Positions 17,199 to 27,615 of a stretch of 64,000 bases of DNA are shown here, piece after piece. Source of the DNA: Clostridium ganghwense (GTDB taxonomy: Bacteria > Bacillota > Clostridia > Clostridiales > Clostridiaceae). The stretch covers positions 806,001 to 870,000 of the forward strand of contig NZ_JAPQES010000001.1 in the NCBI RefSeq assembly GCF_026735165.1. Direction: 5' to 3'. Each line of letters begins with the position of its first letter. The stretch's first letter is position 1. A program made the position numbers and the translations under genes. The notes beneath the pieces were generated by a model, which was given only the letters and a program-made list of their open reading frames with translations, searched no databases and was not told where the DNA came from.

Positions 17199-19562
17199 AT
17201 GAACAAAGAAAAAATTTTTTCTCTTATTTTAACTGGTTGCTTAGTTTTAGGGACAACCTTCCCAGCTTTTGCCGTAGATGCAAAAAAAACCAATACAATA
17301 GCCACTAATAATCCTGTTTCAAAAGACAATAAAAATTTAAAATTCTCCAAAGAAGTTGCTCAAAAAAAAGCAAAAGAACTTTTACAAAAATATTTTGATA
17401 TTAAAATTGATGATAAAGATTTTAAATGTAATTTAACTCTAAGTTCCTATAAACATAATAATTCTAGTTATTCTGTTTGGAATATATATTGGCACTGTGA
17501 CTCTTATAATAAGGAAACTGTAATTGAAGCATCTTTAGATGCTAATACAGGTACTTTAATTTCAATGCACAAAAATGAATACAGTAAAGCTTCAAATGTT
17601 TCCATTCCTAAATTATCAATTGAAGAAGCTCAGAAAATTAGTGATAATGTTATAAAAAATACAAATCCATCAGAATATAAACTTTGTGAATTATCAAATA
17701 ATAAGTGGTTTTCTAATAGAGTTAATTCATCTGATTATTCTTTCCATTATGTAAGAAATCTTTTTGGAGCTAAATATTATGATAATTATATAACTGTAAC
17801 AGTTAATGGATTAACTGGGAAAATCAAATCTTATAATTTTAATTGGGATAAAAATATAAAAGTTCCTCCAATGCCTAAGATAGATTTAAGTAAAGTCTGC
17901 GAAGATAAATTTAAAAATGAAATGAATGTAAATTTAAAATATAATCTATTTAAAAATAAATACCAGTACGAAAATAAAGAAAATACTAAAAATATTAAAT
18001 TAGTTTATGAACCCTCTTTAGAAAAAAGTAATTTTATAGATGCTACCACTGGAGAATTTATAAAGGATAGTTCTATAGATAATTATAATGTAGAAACCAT
18101 AGAACTCAACCCAAAAGAAAAAACAACTCTATACAATAAATATAAGAATTTAGAAAATTATAAAAAGCCATTGGAAAAAGCTGAAGCATTAAAATTGATT
18201 AACATCAAAATAGCAGAACTTTATGGTAAAGGATACACCGTAAAAAATTTAGACTACAGAGAATATGACAACAGCACTAAAAGTAATGAAAATAAAACAT
18301 GGACAGCTCATTTTACTAAAGAACTAGAATCAAAGAATGAAAAAACTAAAAATAAAGAACCTGAAACTAAAGAAGGTTATATTAGAATTAACGCTTTGAA
18401 TGGTGAAATAGTTGCTGCAAATCTTTATTCTTATTTCGATTATAATGAAAAATTCACTCCTAAATTCACTTGGAAAGAAGGATATTATAAAGCAATTGAC
18501 TTACTAGGTAAATATTATCCTAGTAGAGTTAAAAATATAGATTTAAAATTAACACATAGAGAAATTATTTATACAGAAAATGAAGAAAAAGAGCCTGAAA
18601 GATTTTACCGCTATCATTTCACAAGAAAAGTTAATAATATACCATATGACAATGATAGTATTTATATAGAATTCAACACTAAAACTGGAGAACTTTCTGA
18701 AATTAATTGTTCATGGGATGATAATATAACTTTCCAAAGTCCTAATAAAAAAATTAGCGTAAATAAAGCTAAGGAAACCTACTTTAATAAATATAAACCT
18801 GAATTAAGATTTATCTGGCAAAATACAAGTAAAGATCCTAAGAATCTAAAACGGGAATTAAAATTAGTATATGCTCTGGATAACAAAGATATATATGTAA
18901 ATGCTTTTAATAGTAAATTACTAAATGACTATGATGGTGAAGAAATTAAATTTGATATATCTGAATTCCTAAATGAAATAAAAGGAAGTAAAGCAGAAAA
19001 AGAAATTAAAATTTTAGCATATAAAGGCTTAATTGATACCAAAGACTTTAAATTAAAAAAAGAAGTTAAAAATATGGATTTAATAAAAACCTTAGTAGAT
19101 GCACTAGGTTATACTCCTTATTTAATTGAAATGAAAAATTCAACTGCTGACAAACTGGCAAATGACGAGTCAAATTCTAACAGCAATGAAAGCTTATTAT
19201 CAAAAGAAGATTATTTAAAAATGGCTAAATATTATGGATTTATAGGAGAAGATGTGGAAAATTTTGATGCTGACAAAAAAGTTTCAAGAGAAACAATGTG
19301 CAAAGCTCTAATTAAATTTTTAAACTATGAGACTATAGCAGAGTGTAAAGATACCTTTGTATTAAACGCTAAAGACTCTCATGAGGTAAGTAAAGAAAAC
19401 TTTGGGTATGTAGCTCTTGCAAAAGGATTAAATTTAATAGACTTAGAAAATAATAAAGTAAAACCAAAATCCACTGTAACTATGGAAGACTTGTCTCTTA
19501 GCCTGTTTAGGGCTCTTGAAAACAAAGAAAGAAGTTATGGTATAGTACCTATGTATAGATAG
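17199..19562 (+). CDS. Secreted YcdB/YcdC repeat protein with SLH-like C-terminus
   Basis: A 787-residue exported protein. The signal peptide MNKEKIFSLILTGCLVLGTT ends near AFA at about residue 25. The mature part is built of PepSY-like YcdB/YcdC units: each has a helix with KA.ELLNKY or EAQKI, then a strand pair ending in N..TG.L or G.I. Instances occur near residues 50-125, 130-215, 300-410, 420-510 and 520-590. The last 180 residues have two segments resembling S-layer homology modules (EIKILAYKGLID and MAKYYGFIG with V.RE.MCKALI), which may tether the protein to the cell wall. It is probably a surface protein; its ligand is unknown. It has its own terminator, so it may be separate from the sigma-factor pair downstream. 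Confidence 0.85.
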   Translation: MNKEKIFSLILTGCLVLGTTFPAFAVDAKKTNTIATNNPVSKDNKNLKFSKEVAQKKAKELLQKYFDIKIDDKDFKCNLTLSSYKHNNSSYSVWNIYWHCDSYNKETVIEASLDANTGTLISMHKNEYSKASNVSIPKLSIEEAQKISDNVIKNTNPSEYKLCELSNNKWFSNRVNSSDYSFHYVRNLFGAKYYDNYITVTVNGLTGKIKSYNFNWDKNIKVPPMPKIDLSKVCEDKFKNEMNVNLKYNLFKNKYQYENKENTKNIKLVYEPSLEKSNFIDATTGEFIKDSSIDNYNVETIELNPKEKTTLYNKYKNLENYKKPLEKAEALKLINIKIAELYGKGYTVKNLDYREYDNSTKSNENKTWTAHFTKELESKNEKTKNKEPETKEGYIRINALNGEIVAANLYSYFDYNEKFTPKFTWKEGYYKAIDLLGKYYPSRVKNIDLKLTHREIIYTENEEKEPERFYRYHFTRKVNNIPYDNDSIYIEFNTKTGELSEINCSWDDNITFQSPNKKISVNKAKETYFNKYKPELRFIWQNTSKDPKNLKRELKLVYALDNKDIYVNAFNSKLLNDYDGEEIKFDISEFLNEIKGSKAEKEIKILAYKGLIDTKDFKLKKEVKNMDLIKTLVDALGYTPYLIEMKNSTADKLANDESNSNSNESLLSKEDYLKMAKYYGFIGEDVENFDADKKVSRETMCKALIKFLNYETIAECKDTFVLNAKDSHEVSKENFGYVALAKGLNLIDLENNKVKPKSTVTMEDLSLSLFRALENKERSYGIVPMYR

Positions 19563-19589
19563 TATAAAAAATATTAAATATAAAAATTC

Positions 19590-19646
19590 ATTAGGGACTG
19601 TAGATAGATATTGATATATATTTTAAATCTATCTACAGTCCCTAAT
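19590..19646 (+). terminator. Terminator after the YcdB/SLH-like protein gene
   Basis: A perfect 20-bp stem, 19590-19609 with 19627-19646, core AGGGACTGTAGATAGAT, with a 17-nt AT loop. It separates the surface-protein gene from the sigma-factor operon. Confidence 0.88.
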
Positions 19647-19746
19647 TTAATTTAAAATTAAAACTAAATACTCCATTTTTTAGTCTAATTAGTAGAAGTA
19701 TTATAATAAACATTGTATTTTATAACTATTTAACAGGAGGTAAATA

Positions 19747-20271
19747 ATGAATAATGAAGATTTTGACTTAGTTATGAGGGCTCAGAAAGGGGATGATGAT
19801 GCTTTTTATAAGCTTATTTGTACTTATAAGTGTGAATTATATAAAATTGCATATTCTTATTTAAATAACGAACAGGATTCTTTAGATGCTATTCAAGAAA
19901 CAACCTACAGAGCATATAAAAATATTAGTAAGTTAAGAACTCCTCAGTACTTCAAAACTTGGCTTATACGTATTCTAATCAATTACTGCAGTGATGAACT
20001 CAATCAAAATAAAAAACTTAAGCTTATTAAGCATCAATCAAATATACAAAACAAACAATATGATAATTCAAATATAGAAGCTGTAGAACTGCTGGACAGT
20101 TTAAAACCTGATTATAAGAAAATAATACTTCTTAAATATTTTCATGATTTTACACTAAGAGATATTGCACAAATTATGAAAAAACCTGAAGGAACAGTTA
20201 AAACATGGCTCTACAAAGCCTTAAAACAACTGAAAAATATTTTAATAGAAGAAGGTGAAGATTGTGTTTAA
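19747..20271 (+). CDS. ECF-type RNA polymerase sigma factor
   Basis: A 174-residue sigma-70 family protein with only regions 2 and 4. Region 2 includes DAIQETTYRAYKNISKL and TPQYFKTWLIRI (about residues 40-80). Region 4 includes LKYFHDFTLRDIAQIMKKPE with the helix-turn-helix and GTVKTWLYKALKQLK (about 130-170). The ATG at 19747 follows AACAGGAGG. It overlaps the next gene, which encodes a membrane protein of the DUF4179 anti-sigma-like family, the usual sigma/anti-sigma arrangement. Its regulon, and whether it includes its own promoter, cannot be read from the window. Confidence 0.93.
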   Translation: MNNEDFDLVMRAQKGDDDAFYKLICTYKCELYKIAYSYLNNEQDSLDAIQETTYRAYKNISKLRTPQYFKTWLIRILINYCSDELNQNKKLKLIKHQSNIQNKQYDNSNIEAVELLDSLKPDYKKIILLKYFHDFTLRDIAQIMKKPEGTVKTWLYKALKQLKNILIEEGEDCV

Positions 20272-21670
20272 TCTAGATAATACTATTCTAAAAAAAGCAA
20301 AATCAAATTACGAAGATATTAGTGTTCCTGAAGATATTGATGATTATATACAAAAAGGAATAATGCGAGGAAAAAAATCCAAGAAAAAGTCATTCAAAAT
20401 GAAATTTATTTCATCTGCTGCATGTTTTTTTCTCGCAATCTTTATAATCAGTATAAGAGTTTCTCCTGCTTTTGCATCTTTTGTAAAAAATATACCTGGC
20501 ATTAGTTATATAATAGAATTAATTAATTATGATAAAGGCTTAAAATCAGCAGTAAGAAATAATTTTATTCAACCTATAAATGTATCAGATGAACATGATG
20601 GACTTATTTTTACTGTAGATAATCTAATAGTTGATGAATCTAGAATGATTATTTTTTACAGCATAGAAAACAAAACTACCCACAAATTTGTTAATATAGC
20701 AAATGTTAAGCTTCAAGACAAGAGCGGCAATGATTTAGATGGCTATTGCTCTAGCAGACATGATTTTATTGATAAAGATATGACTCTTTCAGAAAATAAA
20801 AAACTTCATAATATTATTGATATTACTTTTGAGAATGAAAACAATATACCCGAAGAATTAAATCTGCAATTAAAAATGATGGAAACTAACAAAACATCGG
20901 AAAAACATCTTGCAGAAGGTGGTACCGAAAAGAATCGTTATAAATTATTACCTTATAAATGGAACACTAGCTTTTCTATAGATAAAAATAAATTTAAAAA
21001 TCTTAAAGAAGAATATAATATTGATAAAACTATTTGTATAAATAATCAAAATATAACTTTTAAGAAATCTACCATTTATCCTACAAGAATTTCTGTAGAT
21101 ATTTCTTTTGATCCAAATAATACTTCTAAAATACTGGTTTTTAACGACTTAAAACTTGTTGATGAAAAAGGAAATGAATGGACTGAAGCTTCTGGTATGA
21201 GTGGGAAAACAATTGATACAAATCATATAACAAGATATTTTGAGAGCAATTTCTTTGAAAAACCAGAATCACTTTATATTACATGCAGCAGTATACAAGC
21301 ATTGGATAAAAGTAACCTTGATATTGTTGTAAATCTTGAAAAATATAAATTAATAAAAGCACCTGATGACAAACTAGCACTCAATAAGATAGTTAAAAAT
21401 AAGGAGTATATTGAACTTCATTTTAATCTAAAAAAACCAAGTTCTTTTGATAAGAATAAAATGTTTTCAGTTTTTAATAGTGACTTCAAAGATTCTGATA
21501 ATAATTATTATCACTTATCAAATATTGCTATGAGAGGTAACATAAGAGACCTTAATAACCAGAATATAATAATTAAAATTCCTAAAAAGCAGTATAAAAA
21601 TCCATTAACCTTTACAGTACACGATTATCCAACAATAATATATGATGATTTTAAAGTTAAAATTAAATAG
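20264..21670 (+). CDS. DUF4179 membrane protein, probable anti-sigma factor of the ECF sigma
   Basis: About 468 residues. A short cytoplasmic N-terminus (about 45 residues, VPEDIDDYIQKGI) is followed by one membrane helix (FISSAACFFLAIFIISI, near residues 48-64) and a large external domain containing the DUF4179 block (SPAFASFVKNIPGISYIIEL) and beta-rich repeats. This is the layout of clostridial and Bacillus anti-sigma proteins that hold an ECF factor at the membrane. The start is taken as GTG 20264, five bases after AAGGTGA; GTG at 20255 is the alternative. Either way it overlaps the sigma gene (by 8 or 17 bp), which supports translational coupling. The signal sensed outside the cell is unknown. 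Confidence 0.85.
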   Translation: MFNLDNTILKKAKSNYEDISVPEDIDDYIQKGIMRGKKSKKKSFKMKFISSAACFFLAIFIISIRVSPAFASFVKNIPGISYIIELINYDKGLKSAVRNNFIQPINVSDEHDGLIFTVDNLIVDESRMIIFYSIENKTTHKFVNIANVKLQDKSGNDLDGYCSSRHDFIDKDMTLSENKKLHNIIDITFENENNIPEELNLQLKMMETNKTSEKHLAEGGTEKNRYKLLPYKWNTSFSIDKNKFKNLKEEYNIDKTICINNQNITFKKSTIYPTRISVDISFDPNNTSKILVFNDLKLVDEKGNEWTEASGMSGKTIDTNHITRYFESNFFEKPESLYITCSSIQALDKSNLDIVVNLEKYKLIKAPDDKLALNKIVKNKEYIELHFNLKKPSSFDKNKMFSVFNSDFKDSDNNYYHLSNIAMRGNIRDLNNQNIIIKIPKKQYKNPLTFTVHDYPTIIYDDFKVKIK

Positions 21671-21702
21671 AGAAAACGCCGAACTAATCGGCGTTTTCTC
21701 TA
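21668..21702. terminator. Bidirectional terminator between DUF4179 gene and pgi
   Basis: A 15-bp perfect stem, TAGAGAAAACGCCGA (21668-21682) with 21688-21702, loop ACTAA. It starts at the stop codon of the DUF4179 gene and also serves convergent pgi. Confidence 0.93.
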
Positions 21703-21721
21703 TTTAAACTCTAACTTTTTC

Positions 21722-23074
21722 TTATTTAAGCTTTGCTTCGATTTCAGCCTTCATATCTTCATATCCTGGTTTTCCAAGAAGTGCAAACATGTTTTTCTTG
21801 TAAGCTTCTACTCCTGGTTGGTTAAATGGATTTACTCCAAGCATATATCCACTTAATCCACAAGCTTTTTCAAAGAAATATACTAAATTTCCAAAATAGT
21901 AAGAAGTTAATTCTGGAATGTTTATTATCATGTTAGGAACTCCACCATCATTATGAGCTATTACTGTTCCTCTGAAAGCTTGATGATTTACAAAATCCAT
22001 ATCTTTTCCCCCAAGGAAATTTAGTCCATCAAGATTATCTTCATTTTCTTCTATAATAACTGATTTTCTTGGTTTTTCTACATTTAATTGAGTTTCAAAA
22101 AGATTTCTTATACCTTCTTGAATGTATTGTCCCATTGAGTGTAAGTCAGTTGAGAAATCAGCTGCTGCTGGGAAAATTCCTTTTCCATCTTTTCCTTCAC
22201 TTTCTCCAAATAATTGTTTCCACCATTCACCCATATAGTGTAAGCATGGTTCAAAATTAACCATCATTTCTATAGTTTTACCTTTTGCATATAATGCATT
22301 TCTAGCTGCTGCATATCTATATGCTGTATTTTCTTTTAGGTCTGCATTGCTGTATTCTTCACGAGCAGCAGCAGCACCTTTCATCATTTCTTCAATATCT
22401 ATTCCTGATACCGCTATTGGAAGTAATCCAACTGGAGTTAATACTGAGAATCTTCCTCCTACATCATCTGGAATTACAAATGTTTCATATCCTTCTGTAT
22501 TAGCTAAAGTTCTTAATGCTCCCTTAGCTTTGTCAGTTGTTGCAAAAATTCTTTCTTTTGCTCCTTCTTTTCCGTATTTCTTTTCTAATAAATCCTTGAA
22601 TATTCTGAAGGCTATAGCAGGTTCTGTAGTAGTTCCTGATTTTGATATAATATTTACTGAGAAATCCATATCTTTAACAGTTTCTATTAAATCTGCCATA
22701 TATGTAGAACTTATGTTGTTTCCTACATAAAATATTTGTGGTGCTTTTCTATTATCTTTTGAAACGACATTATAGAATGTATGAGTTAACATTTCTATAG
22801 CTGCTCTTGCTCCTAAATATGATCCACCTATTCCTATAACAATAAGTGCTTCTGAATTACTTTTTATTTTTTCTGCTGATTTTTGTATTCTTGCAAACTC
22901 TTCTTTATCATAGTTTACTGGTAAATCTACCCATCCTAAAAAATCGCTGCCAGCACCACTTTTTTCATGTAACATATTATGTGCCGCTGTTACCATTGGT
23001 TGAAGTTGTTGAATTTCATGCTCATTTAAATATGGCATAGTTTTTGATAAATCTAAAGTTAAACTCTTGGACAT
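21722..23074 (-). CDS. pgi: Glucose-6-phosphate isomerase
   Basis: A 450-residue glycolytic enzyme interconverting glucose 6-phosphate and fructose 6-phosphate. Seen: [14 protein letters not shown] (sugar-phosphate site, about residues 80-93), [17 protein letters not shown] near 140, [14 protein letters not shown] near 205, [16 protein letters not shown] near 290 with the catalytic Glu, and HNDGGVPNM with the ring-opening His. The length matches the short Firmicute form. It opens with ATG after GGGAGGGTC. It appears monocistronic, with no sugar-transport genes beside it. Confidence 0.97.
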   Translation of the reverse strand: MSKSLTLDLSKTMPYLNEHEIQQLQPMVTAAHNMLHEKSGAGSDFLGWVDLPVNYDKEEFARIQKSAEKIKSNSEALIVIGIGGSYLGARAAIEMLTHTFYNVVSKDNRKAPQIFYVGNNISSTYMADLIETVKDMDFSVNIISKSGTTTEPAIAFRIFKDLLEKKYGKEGAKERIFATTDKAKGALRTLANTEGYETFVIPDDVGGRFSVLTPVGLLPIAVSGIDIEEMMKGAAAAREEYSNADLKENTAYRYAAARNALYAKGKTIEMMVNFEPCLHYMGEWWKQLFGESEGKDGKGIFPAAADFSTDLHSMGQYIQEGIRNLFETQLNVEKPRKSVIIEENEDNLDGLNFLGGKDMDFVNHQAFRGTVIAHNDGGVPNMIINIPELTSYYFGNLVYFFEKACGLSGYMLGVNPFNQPGVEAYKKNMFALLGKPGYEDMKAEIEAKLK

Positions 23075-23301
23075 TTTTTGACCCTCCCATAAAATATATT
23101 TTACTTCTTTAGAAATTTTAATTCATTTATGAAAACAATTCAAGTTATACTAATTGTTATGATTTGTGAAAACTTTTTCAAAATATATAACTGCTTAATA
23201 TGCCATTATATTATTTAACTATCATTTAAATACTAATATTCATTTTTAATATACCCATAATTGTATAATCAGTATACTTACCACATCTCTCTTCTTGAAT
23301 T

Positions 23302-24132
23302 TTATTTCTTATATAATGTAACAACCACAATCTCTGGTCTATTAAAAATTCTTAATGGTGCTAAACTATTTCCAAGTCCTCTACTTACTACCATTGTAGA
23401 ATTTTCATCTTGATATTTCCCTTTAGTATACTTAGGAAAAAAACCTTGATTAGGTGCTATAATTCCTCCAATAAAAGGCAATCTAACTTGTCCTCCATGT
23501 GCATGTCCACTAAAAATTAAATCTATATTATTTTCACTATAAATCAAGAATTTTTCCGGCCTATGCGATAACAGAATTTTATATTTGTCATTATATTTTT
23601 TTATCATAGCTTGTTTTATTTCTTTATCAACTACTTCTTCTTCAGTTTCATAAGTACTGTTTATAGCTGGATCATCTATTCCCAAAATAAGCATTTCACT
23701 ATTACCTTTGTTTATAACTCTTCCTTCATTTCTTAATACCTTAGCTCCATTTTGTTTCAACTTTTTCTCTAGAGTATGAAATTTACCAGACCATATTTCA
23801 TGATTTCCAGTAACATAATATACTGGTGCTAATTTTGTAATCTCTTCTATAAGACACAAACTAGGTTTTTCATTATATCTTCTTCTATCTATTATGTCCC
23901 CCGTGAAAACTATCAAATCAGGTTTAATTTTTTTTATTTTTTGAACTAAATGTTTTTGGTTATTTCCAAAAGATTTGTTATGCAAATCCGATAAATGAAC
24001 AATTTTATACCCTATAAAATCCTCTGGAATCTTCTCAGATTTAATTTCTAAATTATTTACCGTAATAAAATTATTCTGAAAATAAAAGAATATTCCTAAA
24101 CATAAAGTAAAAATTATTATTTTCTTTTTCAT
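23302..24132 (-). CDS. Membrane-anchored metallophosphoesterase (YkuE-like)
   Basis: A 276-residue calcineurin-like phosphoesterase. One N-terminal hydrophobic helix (about residues 4-22) is followed by the metal motifs VHLSDLHN, VFTGDIIDRR, YVTGNHEIW, LLSHRPE and FSGHAHGGQVRLP, which together supply the two-metal centre. The set matches the YkuE/YpbG-type family. The active domain probably faces outside, given the single anchor. The family hydrolyses phosphoesters, but the substrate here is not known. It lies 59 bp downstream of the alpha/beta hydrolase gene on the same strand, so the two may be cotranscribed. Confidence 0.9.
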   Translation of the reverse strand: MKKKIIIFTLCLGIFFYFQNNFITVNNLEIKSEKIPEDFIGYKIVHLSDLHNKSFGNNQKHLVQKIKKIKPDLIVFTGDIIDRRRYNEKPSLCLIEEITKLAPVYYVTGNHEIWSGKFHTLEKKLKQNGAKVLRNEGRVINKGNSEMLILGIDDPAINSTYETEEEVVDKEIKQAMIKKYNDKYKILLSHRPEKFLIYSENNIDLIFSGHAHGGQVRLPFIGGIIAPNQGFFPKYTKGKYQDENSTMVVSRGLGNSLAPLRIFNRPEIVVVTLYKK

Positions 24133-24191
24133 AACCCTTCTCCCTAAATTTCTTTTCTTTTGTTACTATAAAAAACATCTTTACATAGATA

Positions 24192-25010
24192 CTATTTATT
24201 AATTTTTTTCTCAAATTTATCCACTTCTTCAATGAATTTTTGTGTATCTTCCATAACCAATAAATGAGTACATCCTTTGAATTTCTCTACTCTAGAATTA
24301 GGTATTTGATTATTAAGATATTTAGCCGTTTCTTCTGAATAAAGTGTACTTTTTTCTCCATACATAATGAGCGTAGGTACTGTTATCTTCTGTAAGACAT
24401 CACAATAATCTGCATTTACCATAACATCCCACATAGTTGCTGCAACATTAGGATTATTTATGAGAGTTCCTTTCATTATATACTTAAATTGTTTTTCATC
24501 TAAATCAGGTACAAGTATTCTTGTAAATTTTTCTATATATGTTTCCCAATTTGCCGTCATCTCTTTTAATGCTTGTAAATTATCTTCATGTGTAAATTTT
24601 CCACGGTATAAACCTAAATTCCACCAATTATCATTCATAAGTTTTGGAGCCATATCTATTATTATTGTTCCTTTAAGTCGTCTACATCCAAAATTCTTTA
24701 TGTATTCAAATAAAACCTGAGCCCCCATAGACCATCCTACTAATATAACATCATTTAAATCTAATGCTTCCAATAACTGTTCTAAATCCGCAGCAAATCT
24801 TTTCATTGTAAGTCCTTCTTCTGTAGCATCTGACTTACCATGCCCTCTTAAATCATATGTTATAACTTTAAATTTTTTACTTAAATAAAAGGCTGGTATA
24901 GCAAAACTCACCAGACTAGATGCCCATCCATGAATAAATACAATAGGTCTACCTTCTCCTTTTTCTTTATAAAAAATCTTAGTATTATCATCTGTTAAAA
25001 TATATGACAT
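24192..25010 (-). CDS. Alpha/beta hydrolase
   Basis: A 272-residue alpha/beta-fold hydrolase. Seen: the oxyanion block VFIHGWASS near residue 31, YDLRGHGKSD near 58, the nucleophile elbow GWSMGAQ near 92 with the catalytic Ser, the acid in LIMYGEKST near 215, and the final His in GCTHLLVMED near 248. These form a complete Ser-Asp/Glu-His triad. The closest general type is the haloperoxidase/esterase group; the substrate cannot be named. The start is ATG 25010, preceded by GGAGGTGCTGT; an in-frame ATG at 25043 would place that ribosome site within the coding sequence. Confidence 0.9.
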   Translation of the reverse strand: MSYILTDDNTKIFYKEKGEGRPIVFIHGWASSLVSFAIPAFYLSKKFKVITYDLRGHGKSDATEEGLTMKRFAADLEQLLEALDLNDVILVGWSMGAQVLFEYIKNFGCRRLKGTIIIDMAPKLMNDNWWNLGLYRGKFTHEDNLQALKEMTANWETYIEKFTRILVPDLDEKQFKYIMKGTLINNPNVAATMWDVMVNADYCDVLQKITVPTLIMYGEKSTLYSEETAKYLNNQIPNSRVEKFKGCTHLLVMEDTQKFIEEVDKFEKKINK

Positions 25011-25222
25011 ACAGCACCTCCAAAATTGTTTATATATTCGCATATATTAGTAGCTTGACCTATTTTAAATATACTTTTATAATACCACATTTCATTGAAC
25101 AATGCCAAAAATAACCATTTATCTTTTTAAGCTTTATTCATTATTTTCAAAACAATTATATCCAGTAAATTCAAATTATAGTATAATAAAATTTGATGTA
25201 TTAATTAAGGATGTGAATTAAT

Positions 25223-26833
25223 TTGATAGTAATTTGTGATTTATTAGAAAATAACAAAGATAAAATTTATGATAAAATGCTGCACTATGCCCAATTAAAT
25301 AACTTAGTAAATTTTTTTAAAGGAGATATAAATAGTTGGACAAATCCTATTGATACTATTTCCAACTATTTAATTTCAATCTTAAAATCATTTAACTCAG
25401 AAGAAATAGACTCTCCCGAAATTGATCGTATACTTTTATCGATTTGTAAATCTGGAATAAATAGCACTATGAAGCATTACAATAATAAAATGGATTTAGG
25501 CACATTTTTATCTATATTGAAATGTTATAGAAAAGCATATATAAATTTAATATATATATCTAATCTGCAGTGTGAAGATAAATTAAAAGGTATTTATTAT
25601 TTAGAAAAAATATTTGATAAGCTAGAAATAATTTCATGTAATGAATGGACTAAAATTTCTAATAATGAGATTAAATTTAATACTCTTACAGAAATAACTT
25701 CAGCTATAATATTTACGCATGATTTTAAAAAATTCACATATGTTAATTCTAATGTAGAAAAACTTACTGGCTATACTAAGGATGAAATTTTACAAATGAA
25801 CTTTGAAGATTTAATTCATCCTTCTTTTAAAGAAACTGCTAAGAAATATTTATCTACTCAAAATCTCTTTAATTCTACTCCATCTACTCATGAGTTAAAA
25901 ATTATAACTAAGGATGGAAATGAACGCTGGCTAGAATTTAGTCAAGGATACGTATTTTTTACAAATAAACCTTTAATGCTTGGTATTGCATTTGATATAA
26001 CTAATCGAAAAAAAGCTTTAGAAGAAAATATTAAACTTCAACAAACTGTAGAATATGATAGAATGAGAAATCAATTTTTAGCTAATTTATCTCATGAATT
26101 CAGAACTCCTCTTAATGTAATGATGAGTACAGTACAGCTTTTAGAGTTATTAGAAAACAATAATCATTCCAGTATTAAATACATAGAAATAATGAAACAA
26201 AATTGCTATAGATTAATTAGACTAGTTAATAATTTGCTGGATATAACAAGAATAGATGCAGGGTATATTTCTCTTTATTTAAAAAATAAAAATATAATAG
26301 ATTTCATTGAAAATATAGCTCTTTCTGTAATTGAATATACAGAAAAAAATGATATAAAATTAATCTTTGATACTACAGTAGAAGAAAAAATAATGACTTT
26401 TGACTCTAGAAAGCTTGAAAGAATTTTATTAAATCTTCTATCCAATGCAGTAAAATTCACTAAACCTGGTGGTTCAATTTATGTTACAGTTTATGATAAA
26501 AGAAACTCTGTAGTAATATCAGTAAAAGATACTGGAATGGGCATTCCTAAAGAAAAACAAAAAAATATATTTGAGAAATTTATTCAAGTTGATAAATCAC
26601 TTTCCAGGAAACAGGAAGGTTCCGGAATCGGTCTCTTTTTAGTTAAATCCTTTGTAGAAATACATAAAGGTAAAATCTCTTTAACTAGTGAGTGTAATAA
26701 AGGTAGTGAATTTTTAATTGAAATTCCTAATTTATCAAATTGTAAACATAGTGAATCATTTATTGAAGATCACTCTATAGAAGAGAATTTACTACAAAAA
26801 GTTCATATTGAGTTTTCGGATATATACTACTAA
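25223..26833 (+). CDS. PAS-domain sensor histidine kinase (orphan)
   Basis: A 536-residue protein with no membrane helix. The N-terminal 145 residues are all helical and unassigned. A PAS domain follows (about 150-265: IFTHDFKKFTYVNSNVEKLTG... GNERWLEFSQGY). Then comes the dimerisation/phosphoacceptor box NLSHEFRTPLNVMMS near residue 293, and the ATPase domain with N box LLNLLSNAVKF, G1 VKDTGMGIP, F box FEKFIQVDKS and G2 GSGIGLFLVKS. It begins with TTG at 25223, seven bases after AAGGATGTGA; no in-frame ATG competes. No response-regulator gene is adjacent. The soluble layout suggests an intracellular signal. Confidence 0.9.
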   Translation: MIVICDLLENNKDKIYDKMLHYAQLNNLVNFFKGDINSWTNPIDTISNYLISILKSFNSEEIDSPEIDRILLSICKSGINSTMKHYNNKMDLGTFLSILKCYRKAYINLIYISNLQCEDKLKGIYYLEKIFDKLEIISCNEWTKISNNEIKFNTLTEITSAIIFTHDFKKFTYVNSNVEKLTGYTKDEILQMNFEDLIHPSFKETAKKYLSTQNLFNSTPSTHELKIITKDGNERWLEFSQGYVFFTNKPLMLGIAFDITNRKKALEENIKLQQTVEYDRMRNQFLANLSHEFRTPLNVMMSTVQLLELLENNNHSSIKYIEIMKQNCYRLIRLVNNLLDITRIDAGYISLYLKNKNIIDFIENIALSVIEYTEKNDIKLIFDTTVEEKIMTFDSRKLERILLNLLSNAVKFTKPGGSIYVTVYDKRNSVVISVKDTGMGIPKEKQKNIFEKFIQVDKSLSRKQEGSGIGLFLVKSFVEIHKGKISLTSECNKGSEFLIEIPNLSNCKHSESFIEDHSIEENLLQKVHIEFSDIYY

Positions 26834-26967
26834 CTGTCTCTTGTCAATTGTCAATTATGACAAATTTTAAGTGTTAAAGTTCGTTATTTACTATACTACT
26901 ATTGCTAAACATATTTTTGATATAATATTTTAGTAATAGTATATTTTGTATTTTAGGAGGAATAATT

Positions 26968-27615
26968 ATGAACAATATTAAAGCTTGTATTTTTGATTTA
27001 GATGGAGTTATAGTAGATACTGCTAAATATCATTACCTTGCATGGAAAAGACTTGCTAATGAATTAGGTTTTGATTTCGATGAAAATGATAACGAAAGAT
27101 TAAAAGGCGTTAGCAGAATGGATTCATTAGAAATTTTATTAGAGATAGGAAATAAAAATTTTAATGATGAAACTAAAAAAGAATTAGCTGTGAAAAAGAA
27201 TTCTTGGTATGTAGAATATATATCTAAAATGACTGAAGATGAAATTCTACCTGGTGTTAAAGAATTTCTAACTCTTCTAAGAAATTGTGGAATAAAAATT
27301 TCTCTTGGTTCTGTTAGTAAAAACTCTATGAGAATTTTAAACTCTATAAATTTAACAAGCTACTTTGATGCAATTATTGATGGAACTAAAATAACTAATG
27401 CTAAACCTGACCCTGAAGTTTTCCTAAAGGGTGCTAAAGAATTAGATGTTGACCCTAAGAACTGTGTTGTATTTGAAGATGCCGCTGCTGGTATTGAAGC
27501 GGCAATAAATGCTGGTATGTATTGTATAGGTGTGGGTTCACCTGAAATATTACATAGAGCTAACAAAGTAATAGGTTCTTTTGTTAACAAGGATTTATCT
27601 GTATTAGAATTTTAA
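26968..27615 (+). CDS. pgmB: Beta-phosphoglucomutase
   Basis: A 215-residue HAD-superfamily mutase that converts beta-glucose 1-phosphate to glucose 6-phosphate. Seen: CIFDLDGVIVDTAKYHYLAW at the start, with the nucleophilic first Asp and the acid/base second Asp of DLDG; LKGVSRMDSLEILL of the cap; LGSVSKNS; DPEVFLKGAKELDV; and FEDAAAGIEAAINAGM. The GVSR block with the following residues separates beta-PGM from general HAD phosphatases. It follows AGGAGG. The next gene encodes a GalT/HIT nucleotidyltransferase-like protein, which suggests both handle a sugar 1-phosphate, for instance from a disaccharide phosphorylase encoded elsewhere. Confidence 0.9.
   Translation: MNNIKACIFDLDGVIVDTAKYHYLAWKRLANELGFDFDENDNERLKGVSRMDSLEILLEIGNKNFNDETKKELAVKKNSWYVEYISKMTEDEILPGVKEFLTLLRNCGIKISLGSVSKNSMRILNSINLTSYFDAIIDGTKITNAKPDPEVFLKGAKELDVDPKNCVVFEDAAAGIEAAINAGMYCIGVGSPEILHRANKVIGSFVNKDLSVLEF

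Noticed and set aside
22347-22730. Open frame on the plus strand opposite pgi
   Set aside because: No ribosome site, no domain, and fully inside an intact conserved gene.
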